Part shown: positions 1 through 6,545 of the stretch, piece by piece
How positions within the stretch are numbered: position 1 is the first letter of the stretch
How the letters are laid out: the number at the start of each line of letters is the position of its first letter
Source of the DNA: JALOAR01 sp041649615
GTDB taxonomy: Bacteria; Patescibacteriota; Minisyncoccia; UBA6257; Colwellbacteraceae
DNA length: 9,680 nucleotides
NCBI GenBank assembly: GCA_041649615.1
Contig: JBAZMT010000025.1
Location: 1 to 9,680, forward strand
Direction: 5' to 3'
Program-made: the position numbers and the translations under genes
Notes under the pieces: generated by a model
The model's database searches: none
Seen by the model: the letters and a program-made list of their open reading frames with translations, nothing else
What the model was told of the DNA's origin: nothing

Positions 1-137
1 ACAAGAAGAAAGCCGATGCGGAGCGTACCTCTATGGCGACGGCGCTACTGGACCAAGCGCGGACGCAGTTCGACCAAGGCCAGAACCCGGCGGCAAGGGA
101 TATGTTCGGGCAAGAGAGCCAGGAGGCCAATGCCTGA
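1..137 (+). CDS. C-terminal end of probable portal protein (partial)
   Basis: An open frame enters from the left edge (first full codon at base 3) and ends at TGA 135-137, giving the last 44 residues. It starts with Lys-Lys-Lys-Ala-Asp and ends Ser-Gln-Glu-Ala-Asn-Ala, a charged, Gln-rich, probably helical or disordered tail. Nothing in these residues is diagnostic. The portal call rests on gene order: in SPP1-like phages the portal gene directly precedes the Mu F-like minor head gene, and here the stop overlaps that gene's start by 8 bases. The overlap suggests translational coupling. Another small head protein is possible. The coding frame is fairly sure because it carries the AGGAGG site used by the next gene and explains why that gene's frame should not be extended leftward. 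Confidence 0.55.
   Translation, partial: KKKADAERTSMATALLDQARTQFDQGQNPAARDMFGQESQEANA
121..126 (+). promoter_or_regulatory. Ribosome binding site deciding the minor head protein start
   Basis: AGGAGG lies inside the end of the upstream frame and only three bases before ATG 130. It supports ATG 130 over the in-frame ATG 16. The spacing is shorter than usual, so re-initiation by ribosomes finishing the upstream gene (TGA 135-137) may help. Confidence 0.6.
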
Positions 138-1212
138 TCCCGTAGTAGTCCAGGTGTTGCGCGAGTTCAAGGAGGCTCTCAAGCTGCGCGAGGCGGCACA
201 GATGACGCAGATGGCCCAGCGCTATGTGCAAATCGAGCAGCGGCTAGCGGGGCAGATGGAGCTGTTGGCCCAAGACATGGCCGCGAAAAAGGCCGCGGGG
301 CAGGTCGTGAGCGAGGGCGCGCTGTACCGCATGGACAGGTACAAGGCGCTGCATCTCCAGGTCGAGGCGCAGATCAACAACTATAACAGCCAGTATGCGC
401 TGCCGTTCATCGAAGCTGAGCAACGCTATTACGGGGAGATCGGCATACGGGGGGCATGGGACGCCCTAGCCTCGCAAGCGGGGAGCGCTGGGCTGAACAT
501 CGGCTGGAATCGCCTGCCCGTCGAGGCTATCGAGCAGATGGTGGGGCTGGCCGGCGATGGATCGCCGCTCAAGGCTCTGCTTGCCAAAGCCTACCCGGCG
601 GCGATGGACGGCATGATAAAGCAGCTCATAGATTCGACGGCGCTGGGCATTAACCCCAGGCAAACGGCGCGCAACATGGCGGATGGGCTGGGCGATGGCC
701 TAGATCGCGTCTTGACCATCGCGCGCACCGAGCAGCTGAGGGTTTACCGCATGGCATCCACAGAGCAGTACAGGGAATCGGGTATCGTCAAGGGGTTCAA
801 GCGGCTGGCAACTAAGGACACGCGGACATGCCTCGCTTGCCTGATGAGCGATGGGGAGATGTTCCAGGTTGAAGAGGAACTGAGCGATCACCCAAACGGA
901 AGATGCACATGCATACCCGTGCTCAACGTGGGGCCGCAAGTGCAATGGGAGAATGGCCAGGACTGGTTCAAGGCGCTGCCAGAGGAACGACAGCAGGCGC
1001 TAATGGGCGAGCAACTATTCAATGGCTGGAAGGGCCACAAGTTCGGGCTCTCGGACCTACGCAAGACGGCGCACAGCGATACATGGGGTGACTCGCCCAG
1101 GGTGGCCACGTTCAAGGAGTTGGAACTCAGGAGAACCTGGACGACGGCGCAGCGACAATCATTTGTGAGTAGGCGGGCTGCCAAGCAGGCCGCTGCTAGC
1201 CTAGAGGGCTAA
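130..1212 (+). CDS. Mu F-like minor head (head morphogenesis) protein
   Basis: The product is a 360-residue minor capsid protein of the Mu gpF / SPP1 gp7 family, thought to sit inside the head near the portal and to act in assembly or DNA delivery. The start is ATG 130, three bases after AGGAGG (121-126). The frame stays open back to ATG 16, but those extra codons are an out-of-frame reading of the upstream gene. Residues 10-120 are helical and rich in Gln and Ala. The family signature lies at residues 199-261: Arg-Thr-Glu followed by a helix, then Leu-Ala-Thr-Lys-Asp-x-Arg-Thr-Cys-x-x-Cys (Cys234, Cys237), Asp-Gly-Glu-x-Phe, and His-Pro-Asn-Gly-Arg-Cys-Thr-Cys (His254, Cys259, Cys261). These Cys/His residues resemble a metal site, which is inferred. 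The C-terminal 100 residues carry the Trp-rich tail often seen in phage versions. No toxin domain is fused at the C-terminus. Confidence 0.88.
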   Translation: MPDPVVVQVLREFKEALKLREAAQMTQMAQRYVQIEQRLAGQMELLAQDMAAKKAAGQVVSEGALYRMDRYKALHLQVEAQINNYNSQYALPFIEAEQRYYGEIGIRGAWDALASQAGSAGLNIGWNRLPVEAIEQMVGLAGDGSPLKALLAKAYPAAMDGMIKQLIDSTALGINPRQTARNMADGLGDGLDRVLTIARTEQLRVYRMASTEQYRESGIVKGFKRLATKDTRTCLACLMSDGEMFQVEEELSDHPNGRCTCIPVLNVGPQVQWENGQDWFKALPEERQQALMGEQLFNGWKGHKFGLSDLRKTAHSDTWGDSPRVATFKELELRRTWTTAQRQSFVSRRAAKQAAASLEG

Positions 1213-1233
1213 TCATACAGGAGTACAGGAATC

Positions 1234-1791
1234 ATGGCAGACGATACGCAGACCCAGGTGGTCGCAACGGAGGCGCCAGAGGCGCAGCCGACGGCGGAAG
1301 CACAACCGACTGAAACGGGCAAGGGCGAGACCTTCGACCTGGCCTACGTGCAACAGTTACGGAAAGAAGCGGCCAGCTATCGCACCAGGGCTAAGGCGCT
1401 GGAAGATCAAAAGGTGCAGGAGGAACAGGCCAAGCTAGGCGACTTGGAGAAGGCCACCAAGCAACTGGATATGTCGCAAAAGCGCATCCAGGAGCTAGAG
1501 GCCACGCTGAAGAGCGAGCGTACCAAGTGGGCCGTGGCGCAAGCGGCGCAGAGGCTCAATTTGGACGGGGAGCTAGCGGCAAGCCTAGTCAAAGAGTCGG
1601 AGATTGAATTCGACGAAACAGGCCAGCCCCAGAACCCCGAAAAGCAACTCAAGGCGCTTGTCTCCAGGTGGCCGCAATTGGTCAAGCCTGTCGCGCCGCC
1701 GCCTTCCATCAACGCCGACGCCGGGCGGGGAACAGCCCCGTCAGCGCAACCTGACCGCGAAGAAATCAAGAGACGTTTCCGCATTTCTTAG
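1234..1791 (+). CDS. Capsid scaffolding protein
   Basis: The 185-residue product has the build of a phage scaffold: an acidic, Thr/Gln/Ala/Pro-rich start (residues 1-33), a long charged coiled coil (about 37-108) containing the Tyr-Val-x-x-Leu-Arg-x-Glu-Ala-x-x-Tyr-Arg-x-Arg-Ala pattern typical of these proteins, then a Gly/Asp segment (about 121-150) ending near Trp-Pro-Gln-Leu. A disordered Pro/Gly linker follows, and the last 12 residues are a basic stretch (Arg-Glu-Glu-Ile-Lys-Arg-Arg-Phe-Arg). By analogy with other scaffolds the basic tail may contact the capsid protein; that is inferred. It would act inside the procapsid and leave before packaging is complete. ATG 1234 follows an AGGAG-like site. 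Its position between minor head and capsid genes matches SPP1 order. No protease gene is visible in this window, so there is no sign of how the scaffold is removed. Confidence 0.85.
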   Translation: MADDTQTQVVATEAPEAQPTAEAQPTETGKGETFDLAYVQQLRKEAASYRTRAKALEDQKVQEEQAKLGDLEKATKQLDMSQKRIQELEATLKSERTKWAVAQAAQRLNLDGELAASLVKESEIEFDETGQPQNPEKQLKALVSRWPQLVKPVAPPPSINADAGRGTAPSAQPDREEIKRRFRIS

Positions 1792-1803
1792 GAGGTTTAT
1801 CAC

Positions 1804-2211
1804 ATGGCTGATCTTACGATCACAGCCGCAAGTGTCCGGCCTGTCGGGCATTGCATCATCCGTCGTTTTACCGCAGGCGAGACCATCACTCCGGGCCAGC
1901 CGGTGTACGTTTCAGCGAACAACACCGTGAGCCTGACCGATGGTTCCGCCCTCACGACCGCGGCCTGCATTGGCCTGGCCATCAGCAACTCGAATGGCGC
2001 CGTGTCCTTCGCCTCTGGTGAGGAGATCGACGTGGTTCTGTTCGGCGTTGTCAACGGCTTTGCCACCAACCTGGCCGCGAACACCGCCGTCTATGTCGAT
2101 GACGACGCCGGGGTCTTGGCCGATGCCGTGGGCACGACAGTGTGCCGCGTGGGCATCGGACTCAACACCACGATGATGCTCGTCAATCCCATGCTGATCG
2201 TATCAGCGTAG
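1804..2211 (+). CDS. Capsid decoration (cement) protein
   Basis: This small 135-residue protein is beta-rich and almost free of Lys. It resembles the capsid-cement/DUF2190-like proteins that sit just before the major capsid gene in many siphophages. Visible family features are the Ala-Gly-Glu-x-Ile-x-x-Gly-Gln-Pro-Val-Tyr-Val strand pair (about residues 24-37), a run in which a Gly-Leu-Ala segment is followed by Glu-Glu-Ile-Asp-Val-Val-Leu-Phe-Gly, and a second Ala-Val-Tyr-Val-Asp-Asp-Asp-Ala-Gly turn with Cys-Arg-Val-Gly-Ile-Gly near the end. Such proteins bind the outside of the mature capsid and stabilise it. AGGAGG (1790-1795) overlaps the scaffold stop and lies 8 bases before ATG 1804, an optimal arrangement fitting high expression. 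None of its 10 Leu codons is CTA. Confidence 0.78.
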   Translation: MADLTITAASVRPVGHCIIRRFTAGETITPGQPVYVSANNTVSLTDGSALTTAACIGLAISNSNGAVSFASGEEIDVVLFGVVNGFATNLAANTAVYVDDDAGVLADAVGTTVCRVGIGLNTTMMLVNPMLIVSA

Positions 2212-2226
2212 TAGGAGGCACATACA

Positions 2227-3318
2227 ATGGCTACTGGACCTAATGATCTCAAGCAGTGGGGGCTGCCTTCCTACTGGGACGCCACGGAACTCAGCAAGTT
2301 TCGGCTGGCAGATGGCACCACCTACGACCGTTTTGTCGCCGACGTGGCGATGGGCTTGGCCGAGGTCAACCAAACACTGACCGCCGACCCGCTTATCGCC
2401 TCGCTCGTCTCTATCACTGACGAGGTGGCCGTGGAATATCGCGTGGGCGCGACCACGGGCATGCAGGTACACACCGAGTACGCGCGCCCGGACCAACAGC
2501 GCGGAGCGACCACGGGGCACATGATCCCGTTGGTTGCCTACGACCGCGGGCTGGGCTGGACTTGGGATTTCTTGCGCAAGGCACGCCGGGTGCAGGTTGA
2601 CACCGACATCGCCGAAGTGGTCAAGGATGTTCAAGACAACTGGCAGAAGCAGATTCTTACCCGGTTGTTCAAGTCTACCTATACCGCAGTTGGCAGCGCC
2701 GGGCGCTCGATGCCATTGGCCGATGGCGGCACGGCTGACTCCAGCTATATCCCCATCGCCGTGCCCAGCCGGGGCGGCACGTTCCTGTACACGCACGACC
2801 ATATCGACGCGCTCAACGGCATCACCCAGGCCAACCTGGAGACCGCCGTGGCCGACCTGTACGAGCACGGCTATGACGCGCCCTACGACCTGCTGATTGC
2901 CTACGCGGACATCTCCAGTTGGGTCAACACGACCAACATCACGGGATGGATCCCGCGCGCCGACCCGCTCATTCGTTACGGCATGACCGCCGATACGGCG
3001 AACGTATCGGACGGTTACATCGGCGTTATCGAGACCGACTATGGTACGGTGCGCGTGCGGGCCTCGGGGCGCATCCCGACCACCTACTGGGCGCTGTACA
3101 AGAGCTATGGCCCGCTGGACAGCCGTAACCCGCTGGTGATCCGCCAAGGGTCTGACTACGGCTATGGGGCCGTGCTGCTCAAGGGCGACCACATCCGCGA
3201 GTTTCCGCTGGAAGAGGCCATCGTGTTCCAAGAGTTCGGCGTGGCCATCAATGACCGCGTAGGCGCGGTTATCGCCGAGAACACCGCGGGCGGCTGGTCC
3301 GATCCTACTATCAGCTAG
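2227..3318 (+). CDS. Major capsid protein, HK97 fold
   Basis: The 363-residue product is the expected size for an uncleaved HK97-fold capsid protein and lies directly after scaffold and decoration genes. Residues 1-60 form an N-arm (Trp-Gly-Leu-Pro-Ser-Tyr-Trp and following helix). Residues about 84-122 read as the E-loop/P-domain strands, and a long amphipathic helix at about 124-150 fits the spine helix. The A-domain follows (about 200-345), with the Asp-Leu-Leu-Ile-Ala-Tyr strand, the Gly-Val-Ile-Glu-x-x-Tyr-Gly-x-Val-x-Val strand pair (266-277) and an Arg-Ile-Pro-Thr-Thr-Tyr-Trp motif. No N-terminal delta domain or adjacent protease is evident, consistent with the SPP1 type in which the capsid protein is not processed. 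AGGAGG (2213-2218) lies 8 bases before ATG. All 27 Leu codons avoid CTA, a mark shared with other presumed abundant virion proteins here. Confidence 0.88.
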   Translation: MATGPNDLKQWGLPSYWDATELSKFRLADGTTYDRFVADVAMGLAEVNQTLTADPLIASLVSITDEVAVEYRVGATTGMQVHTEYARPDQQRGATTGHMIPLVAYDRGLGWTWDFLRKARRVQVDTDIAEVVKDVQDNWQKQILTRLFKSTYTAVGSAGRSMPLADGGTADSSYIPIAVPSRGGTFLYTHDHIDALNGITQANLETAVADLYEHGYDAPYDLLIAYADISSWVNTTNITGWIPRADPLIRYGMTADTANVSDGYIGVIETDYGTVRVRASGRIPTTYWALYKSYGPLDSRNPLVIRQGSDYGYGAVLLKGDHIREFPLEEAIVFQEFGVAINDRVGAVIAENTAGGWSDPTIS

Positions 3319-3327
3319 GGGTGACAA

Positions 3328-3714
3328 ATGGCGTTCTCGTATAACCTGACGATGAACCGCGGGAAAGTGCGTTTCCTGATCGATGATGCGGACTATAGCG
3401 ACTACGAGCTAGAGGACGCGGAAATCGACTATTTCCTGACGCGGTCCGGGTCCAACGTGAACGCCGCGGCTATTGAGGCGTGCTTCTGGCTCGCGCGGAA
3501 GTACGCCAAGAAGGCCAGTTTTACCGCCGATGGCTTGACCATCCAGAATGGGCAAAAGGCGCAGATATTCGCAGAGCGCGCCCGAGAGCTACAGATTCAA
3601 GCCATCGGCGGAGCCACATCCGTCACGATCACGCGAGAGGACGGCTACAGCGAGGCGGGCACCGGTAGCGAGTACGGGTCCGCGCACAAGATCATCTACA
3701 TAGACACTGACTGA
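3328..3714 (+). CDS. Head-tail connector protein (gp6/gp15-like)
   Basis: The product has 128 residues and matches the adaptor proteins that form a ring under the portal (HK97 gp6 / SPP1 gp15 type). Residues 11-20 give Arg-Gly-Lys-Val-Arg-Phe-Leu-Ile-Asp-Asp. Then come the helix Leu-Glu-Asp-Ala-Glu-Ile-Asp-Tyr-Phe-Leu (28-37) and an Ala-rich helix (46-64, containing Leu-Ala-Arg-Lys-Tyr-Ala). The segment Thr-Ala-Asp-Gly-Leu-Thr-Ile (67-72) and a further helix with Ala-Glu-Arg-Ala-Arg-Glu-Leu (82-88) follow, all typical of the family. The last 30 residues are Gly/Ser-rich and probably flexible. AGGGG (3317-3321), overlapping the capsid stop, serves ATG 3328. The next gene, a repeat protein, separates it from the head-closure gene, which is unusual. 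Confidence 0.82.
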   Translation: MAFSYNLTMNRGKVRFLIDDADYSDYELEDAEIDYFLTRSGSNVNAAAIEACFWLARKYAKKASFTADGLTIQNGQKAQIFAERARELQIQAIGGATSVTITREDGYSEAGTGSEYGSAHKIIYIDTD

Positions 3715-3725
3715 GAGGTACACAT

Positions 3726-5357
3726 ATGAGACGGCTCACACTTCGCCGGGGAGTGGATATCAAAAGCTCGTTTCTCATCGACGGCACACAGGTAACGGCC
3801 TCCGCCGCCGAGTTGAACGCAGCCGCTGATATTACCACTGCCGGAACTGTCGAGGCCTCAAAGGGCCTCGTGGTGGACGCCAACAAGGACTTGGCTTCTC
3901 TTCGTAACTTTACCGCGACGGGCACCGCTACGCTGGGCGCTATCGCGGCCAATGATGCGAGCCTGGACGTGGCTGGCTTGGCTGCTCCCAGCGCAGGCAA
4001 TGGCGGCGCCGTGAACCTGGTGGCCGGACGCGCGCATACCAACGGCACGGGCGGCGGCGTCACCGTCACGGGCGGCGCTGGCTCGGCAACGGGCACAGGC
4101 ACGGGCGGCGCCTTTGCTGCCGTTGGCGGGGCCTCCGGCGGGGGCGCTACGGGCAACGGCGGTGGGGCTTCCATCGTCGGTGGCGACGCTGCTTCCACGA
4201 ATGGCAATGGCGGCGGCGCGGCTGTGACGGGTGGCGATGCCACGGGCACAGGAACCGGCGGGGCCGCGACCATCGCCGCGGGAGCATCGGCGGGCGCAAC
4301 TGGCACCGGCGGCGCGGTCACTATCACCTCCGGCGCTGGGGCCGCGGGCACGGCGGGGTCCATTGCCATCGACGCGGGGGCAGCCGGGGGCGGCACGGCG
4401 GGCACCATCACCATTGGCGGCACGAATGCCGGGACGGTGACGGTGGGGCGCAGCGGGCAGACCTTGGCCCTCGCGGGCAACATCACCGCGCCACAAATCA
4501 CGGGCTCTGACACCTCCCTGGCTATCGCCGGGCTTGCGGCTGCCGCTGCGGGTGACGGTGGGGCGGTGCCTATCGTGGGTGGGCGCGCGCATACCAATGG
4601 GGCGGGCGGCGCTGTGAGTCTCACCGCTGGCGCGGGTTCGGCCACTGGTACGGGCGCTGGCGGCGCGGCTTCGCTTGCTGGCGGCGCTTCGGGCGGCGGC
4701 GCGACTGGCAACGGCGGCGCGACTAGCGTTACGGGCGGCGCGGCCACGAGCACCAATGGCACGGGCGGCGCGGCCTCCCTCGTTGGCGGAGTCGCCACGG
4801 GCACCGGCGTGGGCGGCGCTGTAACCATCACCTCCGGGGCATCGGCGGGAGCCGCGGGCACAGCGGGCGCTGTGACCATCGACGCGGGGGCTGCTGCAAC
4901 CGGCACGGCGGGCGCTATGTCGCTCGGCGCGACCAATGCGGCCAGCGTGACCATCGGCGCGGCTACTATCCCGGTCACCGTGAGCGGCGCAACGCCAGTG
5001 CTTGGCTTCGTGGATCGGGTCACGACCGACGAAGTCAACGCCGGGCATACCATCCTCGCCAGCGCAGCGGGGCGCACCGTTAAGGTGCTGGATGTGAAGA
5101 TGCGGGCCATCGGCGGCGCAGCCGGGGACGTGACCAGCGTGGATGTGAAGGAGCTGGCCACGGGCAACGTCGTCTCTCGCCAAGTGGTGGCCGGGCTGAC
5201 CGAAAACGCCATCTGCGGCGCGTGGACGGCCAACAGCGTTCATACCTATACGGGCGTGGCGCTCACCGCGGGCAATGGCTTGGAGATCGAGAAGAACGGT
5301 TCGGACATGATTACGGCTACGCACATCGACGTATTCGTGCAGTACGTGTTGAGCTGA
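3726..5357 (+). CDS. Gly/Ala/Thr-rich repeat virion protein, probable head fibre or decoration
   Basis: Function is not known from sequence. The 543 residues fall into four parts. An N-terminal segment (1-76) contains Val-Thr-Ala-Ser-Ala-Ala-Glu-Leu-Asn, a phrase common near the attachment end of phage fibre and head-fibre proteins. Repeat region A (77-241) and repeat region B (262-411) are copies of each other. A non-repeat C-terminal domain (about 425-543) is beta-rich, with Val-Lys-Val-Leu-Asp-Val-Lys-Met-Arg-Ala-Ile-Gly-Gly and an Asp-Val-Phe-Val-Gln-Tyr-Val end, and looks like a small jelly-roll or capping domain. Inside the repeats, 16-18-residue units alternate a short strand (such as Val-Thr-Val-Thr-Gly-Gly or Val-Thr-Ile-Thr-Ser-Gly) with Thr-Asn-Gly-Thr-Gly-Gly-type turns, suggesting a beta-solenoid or trimeric fibre. 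GAGAGG (3713-3718) is 7 bases before ATG. No signal peptide or membrane segment is seen. Its 27 Leu codons include no CTA, as in the capsid gene. Confidence 0.72.
   Translation: MRRLTLRRGVDIKSSFLIDGTQVTASAAELNAAADITTAGTVEASKGLVVDANKDLASLRNFTATGTATLGAIAANDASLDVAGLAAPSAGNGGAVNLVAGRAHTNGTGGGVTVTGGAGSATGTGTGGAFAAVGGASGGGATGNGGGASIVGGDAASTNGNGGGAAVTGGDATGTGTGGAATIAAGASAGATGTGGAVTITSGAGAAGTAGSIAIDAGAAGGGTAGTITIGGTNAGTVTVGRSGQTLALAGNITAPQITGSDTSLAIAGLAAAAAGDGGAVPIVGGRAHTNGAGGAVSLTAGAGSATGTGAGGAASLAGGASGGGATGNGGATSVTGGAATSTNGTGGAASLVGGVATGTGVGGAVTITSGASAGAAGTAGAVTIDAGAAATGTAGAMSLGATNAASVTIGAATIPVTVSGATPVLGFVDRVTTDEVNAGHTILASAAGRTVKVLDVKMRAIGGAAGDVTSVDVKELATGNVVSRQVVAGLTENAICGAWTANSVHTYTGVALTAGNGLEIEKNGSDMITATHIDVFVQYVLS
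3954..4448 (+). repeat. Repeat region, copy A (codes residues 77-241)
   Basis: This is the first copy of an internal duplication in the repeat protein. It is in register with copy B at a distance of exactly 185 codons (555 bases) from Asp77 to about residue 180. For example, CGCGCGCATACCAA occurs at 4029-4042 and again at 4584-4597. Copy A then holds one extra unit of about 17 codons (residues 181-197) that copy B lacks, after which the offset falls to about 168-170 codons. Confidence 0.8.
4509..4958 (+). repeat. Repeat region, copy B (codes residues 262-411)
   Basis: This is the second copy of the duplicated block. Shared landmarks with copy A include Gly-Arg-Ala-His-Thr-Asn-Gly (286-292), Gly-Ser-Ala-Thr-Gly-Thr-Gly (304-310) and Gly-Gly-Ala-Ser-Gly-Gly-Gly-Ala-Thr-Gly-Asn-Gly-Gly (319-331). 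The last of these is identical to residues 134-146. The two copies are separated by a 20-residue linker (242-261). Confidence 0.8.
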
Positions 5358-5374
5358 TAGTGGAGGCGCGCATC

Positions 5375-5392
5375 ATGGAGGGCAACGTATGA
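5375..5392 (+). other. Possible five-codon mini-ORF before the head-closure gene
   Basis: ATG-GAG-GGC-AAC-GTA-TGA codes Met-Glu-Gly-Asn-Val. Its ATG is 8 bases after TGGAGG (5361-5366), a well-placed site, and its stop overlaps the head-closure start as ATGA (5389-5392). A second site, GGAGGG (5377-5382), lies inside the mini-ORF 6 bases before ATG 5389. The mini-ORF could couple or throttle translation of the next gene, or be chance. Confidence 0.3.
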
Positions 5393-5781
5393 CACTGTTA
5401 TCGGCCAACGACCTGGCCATGATGCGCGCCGACCAAAACGACGCGCTCTGGGATACCTGCATCGTGCAAACCCAGAGCGTCACCGTAGACACCTACGGGC
5501 AAGGGATCGAGACGTTCACCGACGGGAGCGCCATTTCCTGCCGCTTTGTGCCATCCGATGGCCGGGAGCGCAGGGAGATTAACCGCCTGGATGGCAGCAT
5601 CACCGTCATGCGCGCGCTAGTGCGCCTGCCGCGGGGCACGGCGATCACGCCGAACGACCGGGTAAAAGTAACCAAGCGCTTCGGGACTACGCTCGCCACG
5701 GCGCTCATCTATGCCGTGGCCGACGTGGCCACAGAGGTACACGGCACATGCCTAACGGCTAACCTCATGGACGTGGACTAA
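5389..5781 (+). CDS. Head-closure / head-tail joining protein (gp16-like)
   Basis: The 130-residue product fits the head-tail joining family (SPP1 gp16 type), which forms the ring that closes the connector and docks the tail. Recognisable features are an N-terminal helix with Met-Met-Arg-Ala-Asp-Gln, the strand Asp-Thr-Cys-Ile-Val-Gln-Thr, then Asp-Thr-Tyr-Gly-Gln-Gly-Ile-Glu with Ser-Cys-Arg-Phe-Val-Pro. A later Val-Arg-Leu-Pro-Arg-Gly-Thr-x-Ile-x-Pro-Asn-Asp-Arg-Val strand set and a closing Ala-Val-Ala-Asp-Val strand complete the beta barrel. It ends in TAATG, shared with the next gene (stop 5779-5781, start 5781). The start is ATG 5389; the out-of-frame ATG 5375 opens only a mini-ORF. Placement before a gp10-like gene supports the call. 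Confidence 0.75.
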   Translation: MTLLSANDLAMMRADQNDALWDTCIVQTQSVTVDTYGQGIETFTDGSAISCRFVPSDGRERREINRLDGSITVMRALVRLPRGTAITPNDRVKVTKRFGTTLATALIYAVADVATEVHGTCLTANLMDVD

Positions 5782-6161
5782 TGGCAGAAGGATACACCCT
5801 CCAGATCGAAATCAAGGGCGTAGCGGAGTTCGGCAGGTTGCTGGACAGGCTGAGCGACGCGGTACGCGGCGAGGTAGTGCAGGATGCGCTGCTGGCCGGG
5901 GCCTACATTGTGGAGGGCTACGCCAAGACGGGCGTGCCTGTGGATACGGGGTTCCTACGCGGCAGTATCCAGACGGCGCGCGGGCCTGAGAATAGCGCTA
6001 TCGTAGCGGTAGCAGCCGAGTACGGCGCCTATGTGGAGTACGGCACGAGCCGCATGAACGCGCAGCCCTACATGCGCCCGGCGGTCGATCAACACATCCA
6101 AGAGGTAACGCAAGCCGTCGCGGAGAACCTATCGGACGGCATAGCGAGGGCGCTGCGATGA
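5781..6161 (+). CDS. HK97 gp10-like tail completion protein
   Basis: This is a clear member of the HK97 gp10-like family, 126 residues. The hallmark is Val-Asp-Thr-Gly-x-Leu-Arg-x-Ser-Ile (residues 54-63) followed by Ala-Glu-Tyr-Gly-Ala-Tyr-Val-Glu-Tyr-Gly-Thr (79-89) and Ala-Gln-Pro-Tyr-Met-Arg-Pro-Ala (94-101), then a C-terminal helix. Members act at the head-tail interface or in tail completion, between the head-closure and tail terminator proteins, which is where it lies here. There is no strong ribosome binding site; the start shares its A with the previous stop (TAATG), so translation is probably coupled. Its stop overlaps the next start as ATGA (6158-6161). Confidence 0.88.
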   Translation: MAEGYTLQIEIKGVAEFGRLLDRLSDAVRGEVVQDALLAGAYIVEGYAKTGVPVDTGFLRGSIQTARGPENSAIVAVAAEYGAYVEYGTSRMNAQPYMRPAVDQHIQEVTQAVAENLSDGIARALR

Positions 6162-6538
6162 CCACACTGGCCGAGGGGCTGTACAGCAAGCTGAGCACCA
6201 CGGCGGGGATCACCACGCTGGCAAGCACGCGCACCTATCCCATGCAGTTGCCCTATAACCCCGTGCTCCCGGCCATCACCTACCGTGACGTGACGCTGCG
6301 CACCGAGCAGCAATTTGCTAGCACCGCGCTCAAGATCACACGCTGGCAGATCGACGCCTGGGCGGTTTCCTACGATGCGGCCACGGACCTGGCCGACGCC
6401 ATTACGACGGCGCTGGACGGCTTTGTGGGCACCATGGGCGTAGCCTGTGACGTGACGCTAGCGGGGCGCGTAGACCTGATTGACCCGGAGACCAAGTGGT
6501 TTCACATCGCCGTTGACTTTGAGATTTGGACGAACTAG
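6158..6538 (+). CDS. Tail terminator protein (DUF3168-like)
   Basis: The 126-residue product matches the DUF3168 / tail terminator family that caps the tail tube at the head-proximal end and stops its growth. Features are an N-terminal helix (Leu-Tyr-Ser-Lys-Leu), Val-Leu-Pro-Ala-Ile-Thr-Tyr-Arg-Asp-Val (36-45), a strand with Arg-Trp-Gln-Ile-Asp-Ala-Trp-Ala (62-69), the helix Tyr-Asp-Ala-Ala-x-Asp-Leu-Ala-Asp-Ala-Ile (72-82), and a final strand with Trp-Phe-His-Ile-Ala-Val-Asp-Phe-Glu-Ile-Trp (114-124). GAGGG (6146-6150) lies 7 bases before ATG 6158. In most siphophages the tail tube gene comes next; here three accessory genes intervene. Confidence 0.82.
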   Translation: MTTLAEGLYSKLSTTAGITTLASTRTYPMQLPYNPVLPAITYRDVTLRTEQQFASTALKITRWQIDAWAVSYDAATDLADAITTALDGFVGTMGVACDVTLAGRVDLIDPETKWFHIAVDFEIWTN

Positions 6539-6545
6539 GGGAGAG

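Noticed and set aside
2203..3327. A 374-codon - strand open frame opposite the major capsid gene
   Set aside because: It is the antisense of a clear HK97-fold capsid gene in a strictly + strand operon, and its product has no recognisable domain.
4338..4402. Possible G-quadruplex in runs of three to five G
   Set aside because: The runs are separated by loops of up to 17 bases and arise naturally from Gly (GGN) codons. They do not meet the usual short-loop pattern.
3954..4958. CRISPR array or other noncoding tandem repeat
   Set aside because: The repeats are imperfect, vary at third codon positions, keep one reading frame throughout and have no unique spacers; they are protein-coding repeats.
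3692..5324. Very long open frames on the - strand (513 and 488 codons) opposite the repeat protein
   Set aside because: They mirror the GC-rich, stop-poor repeats of the + strand gene. Their products are Ala/Pro- or Arg/Ala/Gly-rich with no domain, and the + strand gene has a good ribosome binding site, fits the operon and has a sensible C-terminal domain.
6480..6545. Possible upstream start of the methyltransferase
   Set aside because: It lies wholly within the tail terminator gene in another frame and encodes an Arg/Thr-rich peptide with no family resemblance. The ribosome binding site points to ATG 6546.
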